A stretch of 35,696 bases of DNA from Bacillota bacterium (GTDB lineage Bacteria > Bacillota > Sulfobacillia > UBA995 > UBA9673). This document shows positions 22,751-27,382 of this stretch, piece by piece; position 1 is the first letter of the stretch; every line of letters starts with the position of its first letter. The stretch spans positions 1 to 35,696 of the forward strand of contig QZJP01000093.1 in assembly GCA_003599345.1 (NCBI GenBank). The letters run 5' to 3'. The position numbers and the translations under genes were made by a program. A model generated the notes under the pieces. It was not told the origin of the DNA. It ran no database searches and saw only the letters and a program-made list of their open reading frames with translations.

Positions 22751-23234
22751 CAGACGGATGCTCCACGACCATTTCGGTGACCGGCGGCATTACGTAGAGC
22801 GGGTTGTCCTTGCTGCCGAGCGCCGGCTCCTGCTTGTAGAGGTTGAGGTAGCGCGCCCGCCGGTCCATCAGCATGAGCACCCGGTCGAAGGCGAAGTAGT
22901 CGACGGTCTTCCCCGAGGCCTTGGGCCAGAGCGCGGCGAGGAGCACGTCGAGCCGCTCGAGCTCCAGCCGGCGCACCTTCTCGGCCTCCTCGGCGAGCTG
23001 GGTGTTGAACTCGGCGAGCGCGGCCATGACGTCGGCGTGGGCCTTGCCGCCGTGGTAGCTCTTCGGCACGAGCCCCTTTGCGCGCAACGTCTCGGCGATC
23101 TTGCGGTAGCTGCCGCCTTGGAGGCGCAGTGCGAGCGCCGCGGCTTGCCGCTCCTTCCGGCGCAGCTTGGCCGGCGCCGCTGGGTTCGGATTGCCATTGA
23201 ACGTCTGCCCCGTCTGGGGCGCCTCCTCGGTCAT
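22680..23234 (-). CDS. terS: Terminase small subunit
   Basis: A 184-residue protein directly upstream of terL. It has an N-terminal disordered part, then a helix-turn-helix: RKERQAAALALRLQGGSYRK, IAETLRAKGLVPKSYHGGKA, typical of DNA-recognising small terminases. The central helix LAEEAEKVRRLELERLDVLL and AALWPKASGKTVDYFAFDRV, LMLMDRRARYLNLYKQEPAL correspond to the usual oligomerisation core ('E..RLD.L...L.PKA..G.....D..L.I..RR..L..L'). The acidic C-terminus overlaps terL by 71 bases. ATG 23234 has only a weak AGGGAA site, so expression may depend on upstream translation. Confidence 0.88.
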   Translation of the reverse strand: MTEEAPQTGQTFNGNPNPAAPAKLRRKERQAAALALRLQGGSYRKIAETLRAKGLVPKSYHGGKAHADVMAALAEFNTQLAEEAEKVRRLELERLDVLLAALWPKASGKTVDYFAFDRVLMLMDRRARYLNLYKQEPALGSKDNPLYVMPPVTEMVVEHPSDGGDEPDPVDETSEEAQTGAVEG

Positions 23235-23248
23235 CGTTCAGAAGTTCC

Positions 23249-23494
23249 CTACTCCGCTGGCGTGAAGTCGACGTAGAACTCGTGTCCCTTGCTCAACTGG
23301 CCGAACGCCGCCGGATTGTTGATGGAGATCTTGAAGCTCGCGCTCGGCGTCCACTTCGACCACTTGGCGTTTTCCGTCCCCTCCGGCCCGTAGACTGCCG
23401 TCAGATCAACCTGCTCCTGAGAAACCGAGCCGTCAGCTTCCTTGACCTGCAGCACCTGCTGCACCCGCATCTTGCACCGTAGGACTGGATCCAC
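23249..23494 (-). CDS. Small conserved phage protein upstream of terminase
   Basis: An 81-residue protein. I choose GTG 23494 because AAGGAGAT ends four bases before it, whereas the ATG at 23500 sits directly on the ribosome site. The sequence reads MDPVLRCKMRVQQVLQVKEA, then LTAVYGPEGTENAKWSKWTP and SASFKISINNPAAFGQLSKG with HEFYVDFTPAE at the end. 'L.AVY.....EN..WSKWTP...F...I.NP.A...L..GKEYYVDF.PA' is a conserved small family I recognise from many phages, always near terminase or head genes, with unknown function. The fold should be a small beta sandwich. Confidence 0.75.
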   Translation of the reverse strand: MDPVLRCKMRVQQVLQVKEADGSVSQEQVDLTAVYGPEGTENAKWSKWTPSASFKISINNPAAFGQLSKGHEFYVDFTPAE

Positions 23495-23638
23495 GATCAT
23501 CTCCTTCGTTCGTTCTGGGGCGTTCCATGTCTTATGCGTTCCCGCCCCGGGCCGGCCGGCGACCTCGGTGGCTGCGGCGGTGATGATGGTGATGCCGGCG
23601 CCGGGGCAGGTCTTGCGTCCCTGCAGGGGAAGAAGCCG

Positions 23639-23764
23639 TTAGGTGCCCGCCGATCGCGCCCCGCGGGGACTGGCCGCACGTCGGCCGCGGCGGCCGAGAA
23701 GTCCACCGATCGCGCCACCGACCCGCCTCGCACCGGCCCGAAGCCGAGCCATCAGGCTGTTCAC
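23639..23764 (-). CDS. Overlooked 41-residue Arg/Gly-rich peptide, first gene of the late operon
   Basis: A gene too short for normal callers: GTG 23764 with a perfect AAGGAGG six bases upstream and TAA at 23639. Translation begins MNSLMARLRAGARRVGGAIG and continues GLLGRRGRRAASPRGARSAG T. It is very basic with a short hydrophobic centre (GGAIGGLLG). The site is right after the late-leader terminator, so it would be the first translated gene of the late message. Two longer minus-strand frames over the same bases lack a ribosome site. It could be a leader peptide tied to the terminator, or a nucleic-acid-binding or membrane-active peptide. Function unknown. Confidence 0.6.
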   Translation of the reverse strand: MNSLMARLRAGARRVGGAIGGLLGRRGRRAASPRGARSAGT

Positions 23765-23793
23765 GCCTTACCTCCTTGGATTTGTTGGGAAAC

Positions 23794-23836
23794 AAAAAGG
23801 CCACCGCCGGCGCGTGATGCGCCGTTACGGTGGCCT
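23794..23836 (-). terminator. Intrinsic terminator in the late leader
   Basis: On the minus strand AGGCCACCG and CGGTGGCCT form a 9-bp stem with a nested stem CGGCGC/GCGCCG inside, immediately followed by TTTTTGTTT. It lies 30 bases before the first late gene and downstream of the late promoter. An upstream hairpin GGCCTG/CAGGCC (23832-23845) overlaps its 5' arm and could compete with it, so control by attenuation or antitermination is likely. Confidence 0.85.
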
Positions 23837-23871
23837 GTGCAGGCCGTTTCGGCTATGGTCTGTTGGGTGGC

Positions 23872-23921
23872 GGCCCCGGGCTGGTGTCTCCCTTACTCAG
23901 GCGAGCCCCTCGCCCGGGGCC
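23872..23921 (-). promoter_or_regulatory. Structured late-leader RNA with mutually exclusive hairpins
   Basis: GGCCCCGGGC (23872-23881) and GCCCGGGGCC (23912-23921) form a perfect 10-bp outer stem. GGCGAG (23900-23905) and CTCGCC (23909-23914) form an inner stem whose right arm overlaps the outer stem's, so the two compete. It lies within the first 75 bases of the predicted late transcript. I do not recognise a known riboswitch class. Confidence 0.7.
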
Positions 23922-23950
23922 AAAAACTCAAAAATGTGTTCTATGCGGAT

Positions 23951-23980
23951 ACTATAGCACGGAGCAGGCGAGCGTGTCAA
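23951..23980 (-). promoter_or_regulatory. Strong late promoter, extended -10
   Basis: On the minus strand TTGACA (23980-23975), 18 bases, then TGC TATAGT (-10 at 23956-23951). The -35 is perfect, the -10 is five of six, and the TGn extension adds strength. The start would be near 23944, giving a leader of about 180 nt before the first late gene. No other minus-strand promoter of this quality was seen, so it is probably the main late promoter, read by host sigma-70-type polymerase. Confidence 0.8.
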
Positions 23981-23984
23981 TGGG

Positions 23985-24443
23985 CTAGTCGGCGCGGGTG
24001 TTTGGCGTAATGTCGGAGGAGATCGGGATACGCCTTGCTGGCAACCGGTGCTCAAGCTCGACCGTAGTGATTCCCCAGCCCGGCCGCATCGGCGGTTCCG
24101 ACCAGTGATGGCCCATTGATGGCGGAAGCCAGGCAATCTTGTCAAACTGCGCGAGCTCTATGCGAAACTCAGTCTGCTGTTTGCCAACATCATCCGTGTA
24201 CTTAGCCGTGCCTTGCAGAACCCTCCCCTTGCCGTAGATCTCCGTAATCCGAGCGAGAGTGCCGAAGTAGAACAAGACTTGATCGTGCGGGGCGAGAAAT
24301 GAAAGGTGATTGAAAATGCCTGCCTCGTTCAGCGTCCCCGTCCCAGGATACTGGGGGTGGTCCTCATCCGGATCGAAGACGATCCGGACATCCCGCGCCG
24401 CACCGGCCCCGTAGTTGCGGATCACCAAGTCGAGATGGCTCAT
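23985..24443 (-). CDS. Unknown beta-rich protein, possibly 5'-truncated
   Basis: From ATG 24443 this gives 152 residues: MSHLDLVIRNYGAGAARDVR, then IVFDPDEDHP and FNHLSFLAPHDQVLFYFGTL, later KYTDDVGKQQTEFRIELAQF. 'DLVIRN.G.GAARDV...FDP' and 'FLAP...V.F.FG' are typical of bacterial proteins with an N-terminal membrane anchor and a cytoplasmic or periplasmic beta sandwich, but no anchor is present here. Homologues usually continue upstream with V.V.LE..P strands. The frame does stay open to 24779, but the region from about 24471 to 24773 looks coding on the plus strand instead. There is no clear ribosome site. It is probably a displaced gene fragment; third codon positions are less GC-rich than in neighbours. 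Confidence 0.5.
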   Translation of the reverse strand: MSHLDLVIRNYGAGAARDVRIVFDPDEDHPQYPGTGTLNEAGIFNHLSFLAPHDQVLFYFGTLARITEIYGKGRVLQGTAKYTDDVGKQQTEFRIELAQFDKIAWLPPSMGHHWSEPPMRPGWGITTVELEHRLPARRIPISSDITPNTRAD

Positions 24444-24773
24444 GGTTCGATTCCACGGCCACAACTCAACGTCCAGAACTACGTGCTGGGTTCGGCGAGC
24501 AAACGGACACTGGAGGTCCGGGTCTGGGCAGGCACCCTGAGTGACACGGAAGTGGTAGCAGCCATCTGCATGGCCGTGGCCCTCGTCGTCAAGGCAGCCA
24601 ACGAGCTCACCACGGATGCCAACGTGATCGACAGTGCCGACGAAGCAATCAAGACGTTCTGCAAGAGCCACTTTCGGCAAGCCGACTGCCTGATCGTTCC
24701 CGACGGGCCCATTGGGGACATCGTCTGGAAAGCCTACCACAGGGTCAAGGAGGCTCGGCAATACCTCGGGTAG
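24435..24773 (+). CDS. Unknown plus-strand gene of the central island
   Basis: A 112-residue protein from ATG 24435: MAHGSIPRPQLNVQNYVLGS, then LEVRVWAGTLSDTEVVAAIC and MAVALVVKAANELTTDANVI, DSADEAIKTFCKSHFRQADC, ending VKEARQYLG. Codon third positions are strongly G/C from about 24471 on, which is why I prefer this strand over the opposite frame. The centre is a hydrophobic helix (VVAAICMAVALVVKAANEL). The start is uncertain: it overlaps the start of the divergent gene and the nearby upstream sequence is a weak ribosome site. Later in-frame starts exist at 24486 (GTG) and 24570 (ATG). Not recognised. Confidence 0.5.
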   Translation: MAHGSIPRPQLNVQNYVLGSASKRTLEVRVWAGTLSDTEVVAAICMAVALVVKAANELTTDANVIDSADEAIKTFCKSHFRQADCLIVPDGPIGDIVWKAYHRVKEARQYLG

Positions 24774-24850
24774 GGCCACAGAGCCCTACCCCACGGTAGG
24801 GCCCTAGCAAGAGCCCCTATGGCCGGCCAGCTATAGGGGCTCTTGCTAGG
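24768..24850 (+). promoter_or_regulatory. Tandem hairpins upstream of the amidotransferase gene
   Basis: GGGTAGGGC (24768-24776) can pair with GCCCTACCC (24783-24791), which can instead pair with GGTAGGGC (24795-24802), giving alternatives. Immediately after comes an 18-bp perfect inverted repeat, CCTAGCAAGAGCCCCTAT (24803-24820) and its complement (24833-24850), loop GGCCGGCCAGCT. No T-run follows on either strand, so it is not a standard terminator. It sits about 25 bases before the amidotransferase start. Confidence 0.85.
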
Positions 24851-24875
24851 CAGAATAAAAAGCAAGGAGGAAGCC

Positions 24876-25493
24876 ATGTTGATTGCCACCCATCCGGGCA
24901 CGTGCACTGACGTCGTCGCCGGCATCATGCGGAAGCACGGGGCCCAGCTCGACGTCATCACGAGCCTGCAGAGAGCCCAGAGGGCCGATTTCGACGGCCT
25001 GATCCTGCTGGGTGGGGCCGACGTCGGGCCCTACTGGTACGGCGAGGCCAACCGGCACGCCGGGCCGATCGACCGCACGCGAGATCTCGTGGAGTGGGTG
25101 CTGATCCGTCGGGCCCTCTCCGAAGGCCTGCCCGTGTTTGGCATCTGCCGGGGCCACCAGATGATCTGCATCGCCACCGGGGGCTCCCTCTACCAGGATA
25201 TCCACATCGACGGGGCCACCTATCGGCACGGCGGATACGGCCACAAGCTCGCCAAGGTGAGCCGGCCGCTCTCGAAGCACCTCCCGAGCGACTACGTCAA
25301 CAGCCTGCACCACCAGGCGGTGAAGACGCCGCCGCCGGGGCTCGAGGTCGCCGCGGTGAGCGAGGACGGGCTCGTCGAGGCCCTGTACCGGCCGGGGATC
25401 CTCGGGGTGCAGTGGCATCCGGAGATGCTCTACGGGCAGGATCCGCGCTGGGGCGAGCTCTTCCAGTGGTTCCTGAAGGGGCTGCGACCGTGA
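24876..25493 (+). CDS. Class I glutamine amidotransferase-like hydrolase (peptidase C26, PuuD-like)
   Basis: A 205-residue protein, ATG 24876 preceded by AAGGAGGAAGCC. Nucleophile Cys91 is in the elbow FGICRGHQM; the triad His181 and Glu183 are in VQWHPEML; VNSLHHQAVK (141-150) and LILLGGADVGPYWY (42-55) are the family motifs of gamma-glutamyl-gamma-aminobutyrate hydrolases. Such enzymes cut gamma-glutamyl amides or pass ammonia to a partner. It is shorter than the usual 240-250 residues, with a trimmed N-terminus and middle loop. In phages this fold can serve wall-peptide, metabolite or nucleotide modification; no partner ligase is visible here. It stands alone on the plus strand behind a hairpin, which suggests an acquired moron-type gene. 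Confidence 0.88.
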   Translation: MLIATHPGTCTDVVAGIMRKHGAQLDVITSLQRAQRADFDGLILLGGADVGPYWYGEANRHAGPIDRTRDLVEWVLIRRALSEGLPVFGICRGHQMICIATGGSLYQDIHIDGATYRHGGYGHKLAKVSRPLSKHLPSDYVNSLHHQAVKTPPPGLEVAAVSEDGLVEALYRPGILGVQWHPEMLYGQDPRWGELFQWFLKGLRP

Positions 25494-25529
25494 GCGCCGC
25501 GGCGATCGCCCCGCAGCCCGCCATCATAA

Positions 25530-25551
25530 ACAGTTCCGACTGTGGTATAAT
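25530..25551 (+). promoter_or_regulatory. Extended -10 promoter with overlapping operator-like repeat
   Basis: TGG TATAAT (-10 at 25546-25551) is a perfect extended -10; no good -35 is seen. Only seven bases separate it from the ATG of the helix-turn-helix gene (25559), so the transcript may be leaderless. ACAGT (25530-25534) and ACTGT (25539-25543) form an inverted repeat (spacer TCCG) just upstream, fit to be an operator for autoregulation. Confidence 0.65.
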
Positions 25552-25558
25552 GGCGGGT

Positions 25559-25849
25559 ATGAAGGAAGAGCTATTCACCAGCAAGCAAGTCGCCGAGAAG
25601 CTCGGGCGCAGCCAGCGCGCCGTGACAAAGCAGGCCGAAGCCCTCGGCGTCGGCCAGAAGCTCGGGCCCCTCTGGGTCTTCACGGCCGAGGACGTCGAGG
25701 AGCTCAGGAAGGTCGACCCGCGGGGCGGGCGTCCGACGAAGAACGGGCGGATGCGCACCTACCGCACGCCGATCGAGAAGATGGGCTCGAGGGTGCCCAA
25801 GAGGTATCGGCGGGAAGATGAGAAGCCCCCGCTCCCCGAGGCTAGTTAA
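25559..25849 (+). CDS. Small MerR/excisionase-type helix-turn-helix protein
   Basis: A 96-residue DNA-binding protein. Residues 1-55 form the winged helix-turn-helix: LFTSKQVAEKLGRSQRAVTK, QAEALGVGQKLGPLWVFTAE and DVEELRKVDPRGGRPTKNGR match the 'T.KEVA..LG.S...V...AR..G.G...G..W.FT..DV..L' signature of MerR-like/excisionase domains. The C-terminal 40 residues are basic and disordered. It could regulate its own promoter or serve as a small phage regulator. The upstream ATG at 25550 overlaps the -10 and is unlikely to be used. Its stop overlaps the stop of the convergent gene at 25842. Confidence 0.8.
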   Translation: MKEELFTSKQVAEKLGRSQRAVTKQAEALGVGQKLGPLWVFTAEDVEELRKVDPRGGRPTKNGRMRTYRTPIEKMGSRVPKRYRREDEKPPLPEAS

Positions 25850-26036
25850 CGGGCCCTCCGCGGGCGCGTAGTTGGAGGGCCTGCACCCTCACTCTCAAGT
25901 CCTCAGGACAGTCCCCCCGCTCGAGCAGCTCGCGACACTCGGCGAGCACGTCCGCCAGCGAAAGCAGCCCCAGATGCAGCCCCCTCTCCAGCGCCAGCAC
26001 TTTGCCCTCGAGCACCCGGGCCAGAACGTCGTCCAC
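25842..26036 (-). CDS. Small helical protein, unknown
   Basis: A 64-residue helical protein. I start at GTG 26036, with GGAGGTGACG just upstream; the longer frame that reaches 26297 has a basic low-complexity front typical of a shadow. Sequence: MDDVLARVLEGKVLALERGL, then HLGLLSLADVLAECRELLER and GDCPEDLRVRVQALQLRARG. Probably two or three helices; no metal or catalytic motif. It ends convergently with the plus-strand HTH gene, their stop codons overlapping by eight bases (ctagttaa). Confidence 0.6.
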   Translation of the reverse strand: MDDVLARVLEGKVLALERGLHLGLLSLADVLAECRELLERGDCPEDLRVRVQALQLRARGGPVN

Positions 26037-26038
26037 CG

Positions 26039-26404
26039 TCACCTCCGCACCCACGTCGCTCTCACCATGGTACACCCGCCTGTCAACCGACTGGGCTCCG
26101 CCTCGCAGAGTGCTCCGCGGTCGCGCCGCTTCCGGAGCCGGCCGTCCCGCCGATGCCTCTTTCCGCGCGGAATAATCCGCCGCTGAGGCGTGGCTATCGA
26201 CCCGACCTCGCCGGAGTCGGACGGGCCCGCCTCCTGCGAGCAGTCGTCGAAGAAGCCCGGCGTCTCCTCCGCCGGCGCCTCGTCCTCGTAGATCCACTCC
26301 GGCTGGTACCGCAGGTGATAGACGACGCCGAGGATGTGCCGGCCCGGGCGCGCGACGAGCTCCTCGCGCTCGGCGAAGATGTGCTCGGGGACGGCCGCCG
26401 TCAC
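26039..26404 (-). CDS. Unknown small protein with basic C-terminus
   Basis: A 121-residue protein from GTG 26404, which overlaps the TGA of the upstream gene (GTGA). The first 50 residues look well folded: EHIFAEREELVARPGRHILG, then VVYHLRYQPEWIYEDEAPAE. The rest (from about residue 75) is Arg-rich, IIPRGKRHRRDGRLRKRRDR, and looks like DNA coding in a different style. It contains palindrome copy 5 at about codons 76-80 (IIPRGK). Either the tail is a real basic extension or a frame error upstream has run the gene into a shadow. Function not recognised. Confidence 0.55.
   Translation of the reverse strand: MTAAVPEHIFAEREELVARPGRHILGVVYHLRYQPEWIYEDEAPAEETPGFFDDCSQEAGPSDSGEVGSIATPQRRIIPRGKRHRRDGRLRKRRDRGALCEAEPSRLTGGCTMVRATWVRR
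26161..26172. repeat. Palindrome TTCCGCGCGGAA, copy 5 of 5
   Basis: Inside the small gene 26039-26404. On the plus strand it reads CTCTTTCCGCGCGGAATAAT, closest to copies 1 and 4 in flanks. It is the only copy outside the late operon. Confidence 0.95.
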
Positions 26405-26667
26405 TTGCCCTCCCTCAGCAGACGCTGGGCCTCGGCCAGCGCTTCCTTGCGCGCCATCGTGGCGAACAACGTTTGGAGGTGCTCGTAGCCGACGCGACCG
26501 AAAGAGAGGAAGAGCAGGTCGCCGCCCTCGAGCTGGAGTTGGAGCTGGTAGATCGCCTCGCCATCCGGCAGCTTTCGACCGCCCGCTGACGGATGGTCAA
26601 GCGTGCGCAGGAAGTAGGCGCGGGGCCTGCTGCGGCGAAGCAGCCGCGTCCACAGCGTTCGTAGCAT
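26401..26667 (-). CDS. Small unknown protein
   Basis: An 88-residue protein. ATG 26667 has an excellent ribosome site (GGAGGTGAGCTGCA) and overlaps the zinc-ribbon gene upstream by about 70 bases. The N-terminal 25 residues are basic (LWTRLLRRSRPRAYFLRTLD), then a beta-like stretch AIYQLQLQLEGGDLLFLSFG follows, and the gene ends with helix ARKEALAEAQRLLREGK. No Cys, no membrane span. The fold hints at a small beta-hairpin protein; similar compact proteins are common in phage early regions. Unrecognised. Confidence 0.65.
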   Translation of the reverse strand: MLRTLWTRLLRRSRPRAYFLRTLDHPSAGGRKLPDGEAIYQLQLQLEGGDLLFLSFGRVGYEHLQTLFATMARKEALAEAQRLLREGK

Positions 26668-26842
26668 TGCAGCTCACCTCCGGGAATCTGACATCTAGGC
26701 ACTCGGCGCAGATGCCGTGTGAATACCCCTTGAGCAGGCCCGGCCAACGCGGGCCGTGGGGCTCGCCGCCGGGGCCGTTGTGCTTCAGACGCAGGCACCA
26801 GGCGCACTGGCGGTGTTGGGACGCGAGAACCACGTTCCGCAT
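26597..26842 (-). CDS. Zinc-ribbon-like small protein
   Basis: An 81-residue protein. Start ATG 26842 is chosen because AAGGTGAG lies at the proper spacing and five bases separate it from the previous stop; the longer frame upstream overlaps the zinc gene there. It reads MRNVVLASQHRQCAWCLRLK, then HGPRWPGLLKGYSHGICAEC and LDVRFPEVSCNATNAVDAAA. CAWC and HGICAEC give a C-x2-C...H-x2-C-x2-C zinc site common in phage proteins. It may bind nucleic acid. The last 20 residues overlap the next gene in another frame. Confidence 0.65.
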   Translation of the reverse strand: MRNVVLASQHRQCAWCLRLKHNGPGGEPHGPRWPGLLKGYSHGICAECLDVRFPEVSCNATNAVDAAASPQQAPRLLPAHA

Positions 26843-26847
26843 CGCGC

Positions 26848-27057
26848 TCACCTTTCTGCCACAAGCGGCTTCCCTTCCATTACTCGGAGGATCTGCCGCA
26901 GCTGGCGACCGCTCGTGAGAAAACCGCACTGACACTTGATCGACTGTAGACCCGAGATGGCGACCTGGAGGCCCTTCCCCTTGTGGTCGGAGTAGAAAGA
27001 GCCGCCTTCCACCTCGACGAGAATCCTCTTGCACCGTGGGCACCGTACCGACGTCAC
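26848..27057 (-). CDS. Com-like zinc ribbon protein
   Basis: A 69-residue protein. I choose GTG 27057 with GAGGAGCGCGCGG upstream, because the ATG at 27111 lies inside the terminator hairpin. It starts MTSVRCPRCKRILVEVEGGS and has SIKCQCGFLTSGRQ later. CPRC and CQCG form a four-Cys zinc ribbon spaced like Mu Com, the small translational activator of the mom gene ('RC..C..LL.......I.I.CP.CG'). If so it may bind RNA, but no modification gene is next to it, so this is only a fold match. It is the first gene after promoter-terminator module B. Confidence 0.65.
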   Translation of the reverse strand: MTSVRCPRCKRILVEVEGGSFYSDHKGKGLQVAISGLQSIKCQCGFLTSGRQLRQILRVMEGKPLVAER

Positions 27058-27081
27058 CCGCGCGCTCCTCAAACGCTGCTC

Positions 27082-27129
27082 AAAAACGACAAGGCCGCCG
27101 CACCAACCCATCAGGGCCGTACGGCGGCC
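27082..27129 (-). terminator. Terminator-like hairpin, module B
   Basis: On the minus strand GGCCGCCG (27129-27122) and CGGCGGCC (27100-27093) form a perfect 8-bp stem with a 21-nt loop, followed by TTGTCGTTTTTG (27092-27081). The T-run is a few bases from the stem, so termination may be weak. It resembles the late-leader terminator in order and sequence and follows its own promoter closely. Confidence 0.65.
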
Positions 27130-27150
27130 GTCTAGCCGCGCTATAGCTCT

Positions 27151-27179
27151 ACTATAGCAACACGGCAGACGGCCGTCTA
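27151..27179 (-). promoter_or_regulatory. Extended -10 promoter, module B
   Basis: On the minus strand TGC TATAGT (-10 at 27156-27151), identical to the late promoter's extended -10, with TAGACG 17 bases upstream (four of six to TTGACA). The -35 lies in a 12-bp palindrome, AGACGGCCGTCT (27167-27178), which may be an operator. It would transcribe leftward into the zinc-ribbon genes. Confidence 0.6.
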
Positions 27180-27184
27180 GTACC

Positions 27185-27340
27185 TTATGCCGCAGGGTGG
27201 CAGATGATCATCAGCTTGTCGTACAGCCGGTGCGGGTTGATCCAGTCCACGGCCGGCCGCTGCGTGGGCAAGGGCGAGATCTCGCGCACGAGGAGCTGCG
27301 CGAGCACGAGGGCCTCGAGGGGTGTGATCGTGGGGTCCAT
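27185..27340 (-). CDS. Overlooked 51-residue protein
   Basis: A gene under the usual length cut: ATG 27340 with a strong AGAGGAGGAAG and TAA at 27185. Sequence MDPTITPLEALVLAQLLVRE, then ISPLPTQRPAVDWINPHRLY and DKLMIICHPAA. Two amphipathic helices are likely; 'PLEALVLAQLLVREI' looks like an amphipathic helix and there is no membrane span. It lies after the ASCH gene, 42 bases from its stop, and before promoter module B. The long minus-strand frame across this region is a shadow of the ASCH gene and lacks a ribosome site here. Function unknown. Confidence 0.6.
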   Translation of the reverse strand: MDPTITPLEALVLAQLLVREISPLPTQRPAVDWINPHRLYDKLMIICHPAA

Positions 27341-27382
27341 CCCGACTTCCTCCTCTTATTGTTTGGGGCGCAACCCAGCCCG

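Noticed and set aside
21434-22780. Plus-strand frame of 448 codons
   Set aside because: Antisense to the large terminase, which has its complete motifs.
23532-23804. Minus frame of 90 codons with a His run
   Set aside because: Its start lies in the terminator and the sequence is Arg/His/Pro low complexity; the 41-codon frame in another phase has the proper ribosome site.
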